Positions 27,606 through 36,995 are shown, counted from the first letter of the stretch. The stretch: 64,000 bases of DNA from a bacterium (GCA_030431975.1 JAUIHP010000018.1:86938-150937), one strand, 5' to 3'. Numbers and translations: made by a program. The notes: a model not told the origin generated them from the letters alone.

Positions 27606-28574
27606 ATGCTCTATCAGAATCTAGGCCGGACCGGACTCCGCGTCAGCCGACTCTGCCTCGGCACCATGAACTTCGGCCCCATGACATCCCAGGAAGACAG
27701 CTTCGCCATCATGGACGAAGCCCTGGGCAAAGGCCTGAACTTCTTCGACACCGCCAACGTCTACGGCGGAAAGGACAGCAAAGGCGCGACGGAGGAAATC
27801 GTCGGCCGGTGGTTCGCAAAAGGCAATCGTCGGCGCGAAAGCGTCGTCCTGGCCACCAAGGTCTACGGCGAAATGCACGACGGGATCAACCAGGGCAAGT
27901 TGTCCGCCTATCACATCAAGGCCGCGTGCGAAGAGAGTCTGCGCAGACTGAACACCGATCACATCGATCTCTACCAGATGCATCACGTCGACCGGAACAC
28001 TCCGTGGGAAGAAATCTGGCAGGCGATGGAGCAACTGGTCCGTGAAGGCAAGGTCCTCTACGTCGGCTCGAGCAACTTCGCAGCGTGGAACATCGCCCAA
28101 GCCAACGGCGTGGCGCAGCAACGCCACTTCCTCGGACTGGTTTCCGAGCAGAGTCTCTACAACCTGTCCGCAAGGATGATCGAGCTCGAGGTCATCCCTG
28201 CCTGTAAGGCTCTGGGACTCTCCGTTCTGCCCTGGAGTCCGCTCAACGGTGGTATGTTGGGCGGCGTGCTGGAAGCGGAGGAAGGACGCCGGTCGACGAC
28301 GATGGTCAAGAAGCGGATTGAAGCCCACCGCGAGCAGCTCGAACGCTATGAAGCTCTCTGCAAAGAGATCGATGCCGCGCCGGGAGACGTGGCCCTGGCC
28401 TGGCTTCTCGCGCAGGAAGGAGTGGCGGCGCCGATCGTCGGACCGCGAACCATGGAACAACTTCATGACGGTCTTCGCGCGCTCGAGCTGAAACTCGGGG
28501 ATGAGACACTGGCCAGGTTGGATGAGATCTGGCCCGGGCCGGGAGGTCAGGCGCCTGAAGCCTACGCCTGGTAG
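27606..28574 (+). CDS. Aldo/keto reductase
   Basis: 322 residues. The catalytic tetrad is present: Asp48 and Tyr53 (FFDTANVYGG), Lys85 (VLATKVYG) and His126 (QMHHVD). The NADPH-binding end includes VGSSNFAAWNI and a late IVGPRTMEQL block. It probably reduces carbonyls to alcohols with NADPH in the cytoplasm, most like the YajO/Tas subgroup. The frame is open over 1.1 kb upstream, but that part is antisense to the methyltransferase. The ATG at 27606 has GGGAG and matches the family start. tyrS follows 82 bp later. Confidence 0.93.
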   Translation: MLYQNLGRTGLRVSRLCLGTMNFGPMTSQEDSFAIMDEALGKGLNFFDTANVYGGKDSKGATEEIVGRWFAKGNRRRESVVLATKVYGEMHDGINQGKLSAYHIKAACEESLRRLNTDHIDLYQMHHVDRNTPWEEIWQAMEQLVREGKVLYVGSSNFAAWNIAQANGVAQQRHFLGLVSEQSLYNLSARMIELEVIPACKALGLSVLPWSPLNGGMLGGVLEAEEGRRSTTMVKKRIEAHREQLERYEALCKEIDAAPGDVALAWLLAQEGVAAPIVGPRTMEQLHDGLRALELKLGDETLARLDEIWPGPGGQAPEAYAW

Positions 28575-28656
28575 TTCGATTCGAAGCGCGCCGATAATCT
28601 AGAGTGGTTCAGACAAGTGAACCGCCGTCGTCATTCGTTGGAAGGAGAGTCATTCA

Positions 28657-29973
28657 GTGGACGCCGAACAACAGCTGCAGGTCCTTCTTCGGGGCACCCA
28701 TTTTCCCGATGAAGGAGGCCAGGACATCACCGGGCTGGAGACTCTGAACGCGTCATCCGCAGCTGGAAGTGATGGGTCGACGGAGGACTCGGCCCCGACC
28801 GGAAGCGGCCTTCGCGCGCAAATGACCCACGAGTTGCGAGAACGGCTAAAAGAAGGCCGTCCGCTTCGCGTCTACATCGGGGTCGACCCGACCGCAACCA
28901 GCCTGCATATCGGCCATCTCGTACCGGTGCAGAAGCTGCGCGACTTCCAAAACCTCGGACACCAGGTCGTCTTTCTCATCGGCGACTATACGGGAACGAT
29001 CGGTGACCCGACCGGACAGTCGGGTGAACGGAAGCGTTTCACCCATGCTGAACTCAAAGAACTGGCCGCCGACTACCAACGCCAGGCCTTTCGTCTGCTC
29101 GATCCGGACAAGACGGAAGTGCGCTACAACAGCGAGTGGCTCTCCAAGCTTCAGTTCCTGGATCTGGTCGAGATCGCGTCCATCTTTCCCTTGAAGTGGG
29201 TCGTCAGTCGCCACGACTTCCAAGCCCGACTGCAAAAGGGCGAGTCGCTGCGTCTGCATGAAACGCTCTACTGCCTGATGCAGGGATACGACGCCTACGC
29301 TCTCGACTGCGACGTCCAGGTCGGAGGATACGATCAGTATCTGAACATGCTTGCCGGGCGCTGGATTCAGGAGCACTTCGGCAAGAAGCCGCACATCCCC
29401 TGGACCTTTCCACTTCTCATGGGAACGGACGGTCGAAAGATGTCCAAGTCGTACGGCAACGCAATCAACGTGCTCGACACGCCGGAAGACATGTACGGCA
29501 AGTCGATGCGGATCTCTGACGATCTCCTTGCCAGTTACATCGATTTGACGACGAGCTTCACCCCGGACGAGGCCGACGCGATGAAGGCCGAGCTCGCGAA
29601 ACCGGGCGTCAATCCGATGGACGTGAAGAAGCGGGTCGCCTTCAACATCACCGAGCAGTATCACGGCCGGGAAGGTGCGGAGGAAGGCGCGGGCAAGTTC
29701 GCACAGATCGTGCAGGGCAAGTCGGTGCCGGACGACATCGAAGAGATCGCGGTTCCTGCAGGCGCCGCCGGCGGTGGCATGTCCTGGCCGGACCTCCTCT
29801 CCGAGCTCGGGCTCGTCAAGAGCAAGGGCGAGATTCGCCGGCTCATGGCCCAGGGCGGGTTCTACGTGGAAGGCGATCCGGTGAAGGACGCCACCGCCAC
29901 CTACGAGCCGAAAGAGGCGACGGTGATTCGCCTGGGCAAACGCCGCTGGTTCAAGCTGACCGGACGGGCGTAG
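28657..29973 (+). CDS. tyrS: Tyrosyl-tRNA synthetase
   Basis: 438 residues. Class I signatures: the HIGH motif in SLHIGHLVP (about residue 80) and KMSKS (about 265). GYDQYLNM and the GDYTGTIGDPTGQS block place it with the TyrRS-2 (TyrZ-like) type. A C-terminal S4 RNA-binding domain (about 375-438) is present. The N-terminus carries a roughly 45-residue extension rich in Ser, Gly and Asp that is not part of the core. GTG at 28657 is preceded by GGAG. No T-box is visible. The stop codon touches the left end of an inverted-repeat element. Confidence 0.96.
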   Translation: MDAEQQLQVLLRGTHFPDEGGQDITGLETLNASSAAGSDGSTEDSAPTGSGLRAQMTHELRERLKEGRPLRVYIGVDPTATSLHIGHLVPVQKLRDFQNLGHQVVFLIGDYTGTIGDPTGQSGERKRFTHAELKELAADYQRQAFRLLDPDKTEVRYNSEWLSKLQFLDLVEIASIFPLKWVVSRHDFQARLQKGESLRLHETLYCLMQGYDAYALDCDVQVGGYDQYLNMLAGRWIQEHFGKKPHIPWTFPLLMGTDGRKMSKSYGNAINVLDTPEDMYGKSMRISDDLLASYIDLTTSFTPDEADAMKAELAKPGVNPMDVKKRVAFNITEQYHGREGAEEGAGKFAQIVQGKSVPDDIEEIAVPAGAAGGGMSWPDLLSELGLVKSKGEIRRLMAQGGFYVEGDPVKDATATYEPKEATVIRLGKRRWFKLTGRA

Positions 29974-30136
29974 GTTGTGGCCGGAAGATTGCGGACGCCG
30001 GGTTCCTAACCTGCGACGACACAGCCTGCTTTGGGGATCAAATCGGGGGGAGAACGACGACGGCGGACCGACGCTGTAACGTCAACGACCCAGGAACACT
30101 TAGCCGGATCCCGTCCGCAATCCTCCGGCCACAACC
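29973..30136. repeat. 164-bp element with 24-bp inverted terminal repeats
   Basis: GGTTGTGGCCGG at 29973 starts a 24-base arm (29973-29996) whose reverse complement recurs at 30113-30136 with a single mismatch. A further short pair (GTTCCT / AGGAAC) lies inside. The interior of 116 bp has no gene. It begins on the last base of the tyrS stop codon. It could be a MITE-like remnant, a long-range terminator or a structured RNA; no target-site duplication is evident. Confidence 0.8.
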
Positions 30137-30191
30137 CTCCTAGAACAGTCAACTTCAAGAGAGGAAGTAGATTACCCAGGTCTGATCTTTA

Positions 30192-30219
30192 TTTTCAAAA
30201 ACATCGTCTTTTCTAAAAA
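30192..30219 (+). promoter_or_regulatory. Promoter of the ArsR-like / CPBP operon
   Basis: TTTTCA (30192-30197) and TAAAAA (30214-30219) with 16-bp spacing lie in a sharply AT-rich patch ending about 20 bp before the start codon, so the leader would be only about 10-12 nt. Confidence 0.42.
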
Positions 30220-30237
30220 TACCCCTACTCTCGTCTT

Positions 30238-30828
30238 ATGCACACTTCCAAAGCCACGATGCAAAGACGCCGGGACGCCCTGACCTCTCCTCTTCGCCTG
30301 GAGCTTCTCGGGCTCTTCACAACCCGGGACCCGCTCTCCATCTCGGACATGGCCGAACGTATGGGGCGAAGCGCCGGATCGCTCTACCACCACGTCGGCA
30401 TTCTCGAAGAGGCCGGGTTTCTTCGCCGCGTCGGGACGCGGCCCAAGGGAAAGCGTTTCGAGACTCTCTTTGCCGTGGACGGTGGTCCCGCACAGGTCGA
30501 AGCCGATCCCGCGGACCCGGATTCTATTCACGCAGCGACTCGTGCTGTTTCCGCTGCTTTGCGCATGACCGAACGGGACATCGAAGCGGCTCTCACGAAC
30601 GCGGAAGAGGTCGCTCACGAAGGTCCACATCGGAACTTTCTGGCCGCGCGCGTCCACATGCGGATTTCTCCTGATGTCCTGCAGGAACTGAACGCTCACT
30701 TGGACGCCATCCAGTCCCTGCTGCAGAACAGTGACGCGGAAGCCCAAACGATGACCCCGTCGGATCAACTCTTGTCCCTCACCCTCGTCCTCGCGCCTCT
30801 CAAAGGACGCAACCTTCAAGGAGACTGA
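30238..30828 (+). CDS. ArsR-like winged-helix transcriptional regulator
   Basis: 196 residues. A winged helix-turn-helix occupies about residues 10-90: ALTSPLRLELLGLF, then ISDMAERMGRSAGSLYHHVGILEEAGFLRRVG, the usual ArsR/HTH_20 layout with a wing at KGKRFETLF. The remaining 100 residues are helical and of unknown ligand. It probably controls its own operon. The CPBP protease gene starts 3 bp after its stop, so co-transcription is certain in practice. It is the only clear DNA-binding regulator in the window. Confidence 0.84.
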   Translation: MHTSKATMQRRRDALTSPLRLELLGLFTTRDPLSISDMAERMGRSAGSLYHHVGILEEAGFLRRVGTRPKGKRFETLFAVDGGPAQVEADPADPDSIHAATRAVSAALRMTERDIEAALTNAEEVAHEGPHRNFLAARVHMRISPDVLQELNAHLDAIQSLLQNSDAEAQTMTPSDQLLSLTLVLAPLKGRNLQGD

Positions 30829-30830
30829 CC

Positions 30831-31568
30831 ATGAACTGGCTACTCGATCCCATCCACCTTTCCCTGCTGCTTGTCCTTCTTGGCCTCTTCCCGTGGCTGG
30901 GACGGGAGCGCTACCTGTACCTGCAGAGAAACGCGCGCGCCGGAGATCCAAAGGCCCGGCTGCGGCACTACCGATTCATCTTTCTACTCGAATGGGTATC
31001 CGTGGCCGTTCTTGTACCCGCGTGGTTTCTCTCCGGTCGGGATGCAGGCGGGCTCGGATTGACTCTGCGGCCGGACGGGTGGGAATGGGCAACCATCGCG
31101 GCCGCCTTCATCGTGTCTGCCGCGCTCATCGTCCAGCTCGTCAAGATTCGCGGAAACGAGAAGGAACTGGAGGGCCTTCGCCGACAGCTCGGCGACCTCA
31201 CCGACATGGTTCCCAGAGACAAGAACGAACTCCGAAGCTTCGACTTTCTCTCCCTGACCGCGGGGATCTGCGAAGAGATCATCTACCGGGGCGCGCTTCT
31301 CAGTGTGCTGAGTCTCCTCGTGGGAACGTGGCTGGCCGTGCTGATCTCATCGGTCGTGTTCGGACTGGGACACATCTACCAGGGTGGCACAGGATTCCTC
31401 CGTACGGCCACGGTCGGGCTCGTGCTGGCCGTCCTCACTGTCCTCAGCGGCTCGATCTATCCGGCGATTCTCGTCCACATCATTCTCGACGTGACGAGCG
31501 GACGCCTGATGAAGGCCGCGATCGAGATCGATCTACCGTCGCCGAAAGCGGCGGCCTCTCACTCGTAG
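30831..31568 (+). CDS. CPBP-family intramembrane metalloprotease (CAAX/Abi)
   Basis: 245 residues with about six membrane segments. The protease motifs are present: EEIIYRG (Glu148, Glu149, Arg153), FGLGHIYQG (His181) and a third His in LVHIILD (about 216). Bacterial CPBP proteins are related to Rce1; roles include bacteriocin self-immunity and regulated proteolysis. Co-transcribed with the ArsR-like regulator, with GGAG in the intervening gap. The end overlaps the convergent MEMO-like gene by 10 bp. Confidence 0.87.
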   Translation: MNWLLDPIHLSLLLVLLGLFPWLGRERYLYLQRNARAGDPKARLRHYRFIFLLEWVSVAVLVPAWFLSGRDAGGLGLTLRPDGWEWATIAAAFIVSAALIVQLVKIRGNEKELEGLRRQLGDLTDMVPRDKNELRSFDFLSLTAGICEEIIYRGALLSVLSLLVGTWLAVLISSVVFGLGHIYQGGTGFLRTATVGLVLAVLTVLSGSIYPAILVHIILDVTSGRLMKAAIEIDLPSPKAAASHS

Positions 31569-32776
31569 TAGCCCATGGCCGCAAAGCTGACGACCGACTG
31601 TGGATCGATGTTCCACTGCTCATAGGACCACAGCTCGGGTCGGGCCTGAGGGCGGCTGTAGGCAAACGCATAGAGCGGAGAGAACCCGCACCACCGGAGG
31701 TCGTCCTGATTCGGATGGACCAAATCGAAAAAGCCCGCTGCATCGCCTGCGCTCAGCCGCTCGATCCGCGCATGGTCGCGGGTTCGAACATCCGCAAGGT
31801 GACCGGTCTCCGCAATCGCGGGGACCGCGTCGCCGTAGCGCGAGCCGATGTGACTGAGGTCCACGCCGAGAAGCCAGAAGAGCTCCGGCTTGTCTTCCGC
31901 CAACCGACCCAAAGCATCGAGGAACCGTCCGACACCCGGAGTCGATTCCGGTCGACTTCCGGATAGAAGCGCGTCCCAGAACGGGCCGCAGAGGATCGGG
32001 AGAATGCGGACATCCGGCCCGACCGCGCGCTGCAGATAGACGACCTGAAACTCGATCGAATGCTCGATCCGGTGACAATAGTCCTCCATGACCACAGAGT
32101 CGGGGGCTGCCCGATGGAGCCGATCGACGCTGTCGACGTCCACGCTCGCCAATCCCAGCGGCGTCCGAAATCCCTTTCGAGTCAGCCCGAACTTCTCCGG
32201 CTCGCCATAATGCGAGGTGCCCAGGATGACAAAGGTTCTCTCCGCGTAGGACGCATCGAGCGGTTGGTAGGCTCGGGCGTACGACTTCCAACCTCCGTCG
32301 GGGCTGACGTGCGGAGCCGCAATTGCGGAGAGGCGGCGAGACGAGCTCCCGCCCAGCGGAGACTGCTTGGCATAGTCGTCGAGGAAACTGCGCAGCTCGT
32401 CTGCGTCCTCCGGGTAGCCGCTCCCGGCGTGGGCGGGCTCGCGTACGGTCCGCTCGGCGAACTCCCTTCGCCGTTCTTCCTTTCGCTTTTCGAACTCCGG
32501 GGTCTGGAGAAAACCAGCGGAAGAGAGTGCCCCGATGAATGAGTCCACGATCTCGCCGATGTCGATCTCCCCGGTCAACCGCGTCAGGTGAAGAACGACG
32601 TCCTCACGGGTGTGCTCTCCGTCGAAGAGAGGCAACGCCTGGGCCAAAGCGGGTGGAACGAAGGCCAACACGTCGACATACTGCAGAGGGTCTCTCAAAA
32701 CGAAGCCCGGCCGCTCCGGGTCCTGTGATGGAAAGATGTCGAGTTCGGGCCTGAGCGGCGGAAGAGGTTCGGACAT
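31559..32776 (-). CDS. MEMO-family protein with N-terminal PqqD-like domain
   Basis: 405 residues. Residues about 130-405 are the MEMO fold (AmmeMemoRadiSam protein B family, related to class III extradiol dioxygenases): APHVSPDGG, ILGTSHYG, RIEHSIEFQVVYLQ and the VDLSHIGSRYG block supply the usual His/Asp ligands, and WCGFSPLYA the conserved Cys. The first 100 residues look like a PqqD-type winged helix (DGEHTREDVVLHL...LSSAGFL). The usual partners, AMMECR1 and a radical-SAM protein, are absent here. The activity of MEMO proteins is unresolved. Confidence 0.84.
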   Translation of the reverse strand: MSEPLPPLRPELDIFPSQDPERPGFVLRDPLQYVDVLAFVPPALAQALPLFDGEHTREDVVLHLTRLTGEIDIGEIVDSFIGALSSAGFLQTPEFEKRKEERRREFAERTVREPAHAGSGYPEDADELRSFLDDYAKQSPLGGSSSRRLSAIAAPHVSPDGGWKSYARAYQPLDASYAERTFVILGTSHYGEPEKFGLTRKGFRTPLGLASVDVDSVDRLHRAAPDSVVMEDYCHRIEHSIEFQVVYLQRAVGPDVRILPILCGPFWDALLSGSRPESTPGVGRFLDALGRLAEDKPELFWLLGVDLSHIGSRYGDAVPAIAETGHLADVRTRDHARIERLSAGDAAGFFDLVHPNQDDLRWCGFSPLYAFAYSRPQARPELWSYEQWNIDPQSVVSFAAMGYYE

Positions 32777-32841
32777 GCTACGCTCCTTCGCGTTCCGTGT
32801 TGGGCCACTCTAACCCCGCGAGGGAAGACTCCGCAGCGCAA

Positions 32842-33990
32842 ATGAACGCACGACGACCCCCGATTCGCAACATGGGCGCTTCCGACCGCATCGAGGCTTT
32901 CCTCGTTTCGTCCGTCTTTGCCATTCTCGGAATTCGACTCTTTCTCGATCTGACCGGATATCCGCAGGTGGGCGGCGACTCCCTTCACATCGCCCACATG
33001 CTCTGGGGCGGGCTCTTCATGCTCGTCGCCATCATCCTGCTCCTCTCCTTTGTCGGGAGAGCCACTCAGTGGACGGCGGCCATTCTGGGAGGACTGGGAT
33101 TCGGAACGTTCATCGACGAAGTCGGCAAGTTCGTCACCAAGGACAATGACTACTTCTTTCAGCCGGCCATCGCCATCATGCACGTGGTCTTCGTGCTCAC
33201 CTACATCGCGGCGCGCTGGATCCTGACTTCTCGCTCATTCTCCAAAGAGGAGTACCTGGTCAATGCGCTCCTCGAGATGGAGGAACTGGCCCTTTCCGAT
33301 CTCGACGCGGAAGAGAAGGAGAGAACGCTGCGGCACCTCGAACAGGCAGACCCCGAGAACCCGTTGGTTCCTGCCCTGCAACAAGCGCTGGCTGACGCTC
33401 GTCTGGTCCCGCGCGGCGTGCCGCCACTGAGCATCCGGATCAAGCATTCGTGGATCGGACTCTACCAGAGGCTGGTTTCCCTACCGGGCTTTGCGACGGC
33501 CTTGATTCTGTTCTTCGTCTTTCGGCTGGCCATCGCCTTGTATCAGGGAACCGTTCTCGTCCTCGTCTTCGGAATGGGGATGGACACGGTCTCCGACCTT
33601 CGCTTCGCGGCGGATTGGGTCGATCGACTTTCCGGCCTGCCGGTCACCGGTTGGGGAGAACTTTTTGCGTCCTCGCTATCCTCGCTCTTCGCTTTGGGCG
33701 GCATTCTCCTCCTGACGAAATCCCGACTGCGCGGCTACTACTGGTTGCAGCGATCGGTCTTGGTTTCCGTACTGCTGACGCAGGTCTTCATGTTCTATCG
33801 CGAGCAGTTTTCCGCGGTGCTGGGACTGTTGATCAACATATCCCTGCTCGTCATCCTCGACCTCATGATTCGGCAGGAACGAGTCCTGGAAGAAAGACGC
33901 GGGACGGCCGGCTCCCCCGTCAGAAACTCTGAAGCACCGACACTTCAAAGTTCGTCGGCGCCGACGAATTCCGATCTCTCGGGCGGGTAG
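32842..33990 (+). CDS. Multi-pass membrane protein of unknown function
   Basis: 382 residues from the ATG at 32842; a GTG 45 bp upstream and an ATG 30 bp downstream are alternatives, none with a strong ribosome-binding site. About four membrane helices come first, then a soluble acidic helical insert (about 150-190, rich in Glu and Leu), then about four to five more helices. No family recognised. It lies 3 bp upstream of the MBOAT gene and is surely in its operon, so a role in surface polymer acylation or export is an inference from context. Confidence 0.72.
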   Translation: MNARRPPIRNMGASDRIEAFLVSSVFAILGIRLFLDLTGYPQVGGDSLHIAHMLWGGLFMLVAIILLLSFVGRATQWTAAILGGLGFGTFIDEVGKFVTKDNDYFFQPAIAIMHVVFVLTYIAARWILTSRSFSKEEYLVNALLEMEELALSDLDAEEKERTLRHLEQADPENPLVPALQQALADARLVPRGVPPLSIRIKHSWIGLYQRLVSLPGFATALILFFVFRLAIALYQGTVLVLVFGMGMDTVSDLRFAADWVDRLSGLPVTGWGELFASSLSSLFALGGILLLTKSRLRGYYWLQRSVLVSVLLTQVFMFYREQFSAVLGLLINISLLVILDLMIRQERVLEERRGTAGSPVRNSEAPTLQSSSAPTNSDLSGG

Positions 33991-33993
33991 GAC

Positions 33994-35469
33994 ATGCTCT
34001 TCAACACGTGGACGTTCCTCACCTTTGCCCTCATCGTTTTCGGGCTCTACTACCGGCTTCCTCACCGGTGGCAGAACCGTCTACTCCTCGTCGCGAGCTA
34101 CATCTTCTACGGAGCCTGGGACTGGCGTTTCCTCTCATTGATCTGGCTCTCGACCATCGTCGACTTCGTCACCGGCCGCGCCATCGCCGGCGAAGTCGAC
34201 CCCAAGCGAAAACGACTTTGGCTGACCGTCAGCTGCGCGACGAACCTTGGCCTTCTCGGTGTCTTCAAGTACGCCGGCTTCTTCGCACAGTCTTTCGCCG
34301 ACCTAGCCGGCGTCTTTGGCTGGAACCCAGGCATCGTCACCCTGAACATCGTCCTGCCCGTCGGGATCTCGTTCTACACGTTTCAGACCATGAGCTACAC
34401 GATCGACATCTATCGCGGTCGCCTCTCCCCGGTCCGGTCCTTCGAGGACTTTGCACTCTTCGTCGCCTACTTTCCGCAGCTGGTCGCCGGTCCGATCGAA
34501 CGGGCCAGTCATCTGTTGCCGCAACTCGTGGAACCGCGCTCGGTCTCACGATCGCAAGTCCGTGAGGGTGCCTGGCTGATCGGTTGGGGCCTCTTCAAGA
34601 AGGCCGTCATCGCCGACAACATCGCTCCCCGTGTTGACGAGGTCTTCTTCGCAGGAAACGATTGGGCCTCGGGTGGCGCGTGTCTTCTTGCCATCTACGG
34701 TTTTGCGATCCAGATCTACTGCGACTTCTCGGGGTACTCGGACGTGGCCCGAGGTCTGGGTAAGCTCATGGGCATCGACATCATGCGTAACTTCCAGATC
34801 CCCTACGTCGCGACCAGTCCGCAGGAATTCTGGCGGCGTTGGCACATCAGCCTCTCCACCTGGCTCCGTGACTATCTCTACATTCCGCTCGGTGGGAATC
34901 GGTTCGGTGGCTTGCAGACCTACCGAAACCTCATGCTCACGATGGTCCTGGGCGGACTGTGGCACGGGGCGGCGTGGACCTTCGTTCTTTGGGGGTTCTA
35001 CCAAGGCGCATTGCTGGCCGTGCACCGATGGTTCGTCGTCGACCGCGTCGCCGGCGCGGGCACGAGCGGCGCGGGCGCGGGCGCCGCGCGGAAGACACAT
35101 CCGTCGAAAGAGAAGCCGGGCTGGGCGAGGCTACCGAGGGCTGTCCTTTCCTGGCTCGTCATGTTCCACCTGGTCTGCCTGGGTTGGCTGATTTTCCGAG
35201 CCGAGTCGGTCGGGCAGATTTGGAGCTTCCTCGGACGGATTTTCACGGGACCTGGGTTACGTATCGACGAGGCCCACCTGCTGTGGCCGCTGCTCTTCTT
35301 CGGGGGCGTCCTCGTTGTCGTGGACGCATGGATCCGAAATGCGGACGATCCGACGACGCGGCCGGGATGGAACCGGGGACTCGGACCGATCGCAGTGACC
35401 GCGTTGGTCGTTCTGGCGCTGGTCTTCTGGCCGCCGCGAATCCAGCAGTTCATTTACTTCCAGTTTTAA
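33994..35469 (+). CDS. MBOAT-family membrane O-acyltransferase (AlgI/DltB-like)
   Basis: 491 residues with about 11 membrane segments. Diagnostic blocks are LPVGISFYTFQTMSY, FPQLVAGPIERASHLLPQL, IYCDFSGYSDVARGLG, FWRRWHISLSTWLRDYLYIPLGG and the catalytic His in GGLWHGAAWTF (about residue 320). These enzymes pass acyl groups across the membrane to polysaccharides or wall polymers. A Gly/Ala/Lys-rich loop near 355-380 is poorly conserved. The upstream membrane protein and downstream SGNH-like protein give the classical AlgI-AlgJ/X-type arrangement. The polymer is unknown. Confidence 0.92.
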   Translation: MLFNTWTFLTFALIVFGLYYRLPHRWQNRLLLVASYIFYGAWDWRFLSLIWLSTIVDFVTGRAIAGEVDPKRKRLWLTVSCATNLGLLGVFKYAGFFAQSFADLAGVFGWNPGIVTLNIVLPVGISFYTFQTMSYTIDIYRGRLSPVRSFEDFALFVAYFPQLVAGPIERASHLLPQLVEPRSVSRSQVREGAWLIGWGLFKKAVIADNIAPRVDEVFFAGNDWASGGACLLAIYGFAIQIYCDFSGYSDVARGLGKLMGIDIMRNFQIPYVATSPQEFWRRWHISLSTWLRDYLYIPLGGNRFGGLQTYRNLMLTMVLGGLWHGAAWTFVLWGFYQGALLAVHRWFVVDRVAGAGTSGAGAGAARKTHPSKEKPGWARLPRAVLSWLVMFHLVCLGWLIFRAESVGQIWSFLGRIFTGPGLRIDEAHLLWPLLFFGGVLVVVDAWIRNADDPTTRPGWNRGLGPIAVTALVVLALVFWPPRIQQFIYFQF

Positions 35470-35500
35470 GCAATGTGGAGTGATCGGGAAAGATAGAGGT

Positions 35501-36571
35501 ATGAAGAACCGCGCACTCTGGATCGTGATACCGCTGCTCCTGTGGCTGGGGTTGGAAATGGTGTCGCAGCGACTCGATCAGGGCTCCTATGCCCGAGCGG
35601 CCTGGTACGAGGGAGCACTGGATCGGTCCAGGTCCGGTCCTATCGATTTCATCTTCATCGGCACCTCGCGTACGGCCAGCGCCATCCTCCCGCATGTTTG
35701 GGAAAAGGAAATCCGCGAGGCCACTGGTTCCACGGTTCACTGCCGGAATCTGGGACGCGCCTTCTCCGGCTCGCCCGCCCATCACTTCGGACTGCGTGAG
35801 CTGGTTCAGCGGCACCCGGAGACCATGCGCGACTGCACGGTTTTCATCGAAACGACCCACGGGATCCCCACGTTCGTCGAGCGCTGGGAGGACAAGTGGT
35901 TCTTTCCCGGCAACACTCAACTCGCGGTCGACTACATGAACCGCAGCGACCTCTGGAGATACCTTCGAGGTCCGCATGACTTCGAGTCCAAGGCCGGTGT
36001 CCTGGGCCGCTACCTGGGGCGGTTCTCGAACTTGGTCTCGGGTCGACGACAGCTACAGCAGCAGTTTGACTGGCGCGTCAATCGTCTGACGAAGCGAGCG
36101 CTTCATGCGTTGGGCGCAACCGAGCCTGAGACGTCCGGAGCCGCACTCCCCGCTCACCGGCAGTTGCGACAAGACCGGGCAGGGATCGCTCTGCAGCGAG
36201 ACCTCGTACGCGAACGAACTTCCCCGGACATCCTTGCAGCCCAAGAGCCGCTCCTTCCCTGGGAGCATCGAGTCGTTTGTCAGACGGTGGAGATGCTGAA
36301 GGAAAACGATGTCGAAGTCGTCTTCTTCGAGATGCCCGCGCCGTCCTATGTCGACATCGTCAACGGGACGGAAGTGCGAAGGGCGGATCGGCACGCTTTT
36401 GCCGAATGGAGAACGCAGTACGGCCTTCCGCTGCTCGAAACTGATCTCGAAGTCGACGACGAGGACTTTCCGGACTTGTCACACCTTGCCGCCAACCGGA
36501 TCGAGGATTACACGAAGGCGCTGGCTCGAGCGTTTGTCAAATCACCCGGGAAACGATCTACGTCCCCGTAG
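35501..36571 (+). CDS. SGNH-hydrolase-like (AlgJ/AlgX-type) acyl-transfer partner of MBOAT
   Basis: 356 residues from the ATG at 35501 (AGAGG upstream); a GTG 21 bp earlier is weaker. One N-terminal membrane helix (about 4-20) anchors a periplasmic domain. The Ser block is IFIGTSRTASA (about 51-61), and the closing DLSHLAANR (about 325-333) supplies the Asp-x-x-His pair of SGNH enzymes. It is placed to receive acyl groups from the MBOAT protein and load them on a polysaccharide. It follows the MBOAT gene by 31 bp. The end overlaps the convergent receiver gene by 14 bp. Confidence 0.78.
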   Translation: MKNRALWIVIPLLLWLGLEMVSQRLDQGSYARAAWYEGALDRSRSGPIDFIFIGTSRTASAILPHVWEKEIREATGSTVHCRNLGRAFSGSPAHHFGLRELVQRHPETMRDCTVFIETTHGIPTFVERWEDKWFFPGNTQLAVDYMNRSDLWRYLRGPHDFESKAGVLGRYLGRFSNLVSGRRQLQQQFDWRVNRLTKRALHALGATEPETSGAALPAHRQLRQDRAGIALQRDLVRERTSPDILAAQEPLLPWEHRVVCQTVEMLKENDVEVVFFEMPAPSYVDIVNGTEVRRADRHAFAEWRTQYGLPLLETDLEVDDEDFPDLSHLAANRIEDYTKALARAFVKSPGKRSTSP

Positions 36572-36992
36572 AGCGCTCCATAGAGTCTTCCGCTTCCCGC
36601 GCACCGCCGGCGGCACAAAGAGCATACAGCTGTTCCACGGACGGTGGCTTGACGCAGAACCCCTGGATCCCTGGATGTTTCTCAGCCTGTTCGCGGTCGG
36701 CGGGATCGAGTGAGGACGACACCATGTAGACCGGCGCTTCCGACGCCGAGGGAGCGAGTTTGGTGTACTCGGTGGCAAACTCGAAGCCGTTCATCCGCGG
36801 CATGTTGAGATCGAGCAGAATCAGGTCGACTCTCGGTCGGTCCGACTTCCGCATGAACTCGAGAGCGTCAGCCGCGTAGACAAAGTCGACGACTTCTTCC
36901 GCCAAACCGGCGTCTCGAAGTCGGCGCATCATGAAATAGTTATCGTCAGAGCTGTCGTCGACGATCAGCACAACTCGCAATGGTTTTGACAT
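36558..36992 (-). CDS. Single-domain response regulator (receiver)
   Basis: 144 residues, one REC domain. Acidic pair Asp12/Asp13, phospho-acceptor Asp61 (LLDLNMP), Ser/Thr in MVSSS and Lys in CVKPP. No output domain. It begins 3 bp after the stop of the CheB-CheR kinase, so it is almost certainly the cognate receiver in one transcription unit. Rcp1-like stand-alone receivers of this type take phosphoryl groups from phytochrome-like kinases. Confidence 0.9.
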   Translation of the reverse strand: MSKPLRVVLIVDDSSDDNYFMMRRLRDAGLAEEVVDFVYAADALEFMRKSDRPRVDLILLDLNMPRMNGFEFATEYTKLAPSASEAPVYMVSSSLDPADREQAEKHPGIQGFCVKPPSVEQLYALCAAGGAREAEDSMERSTGT

Positions 36993-36995
36993 GGG

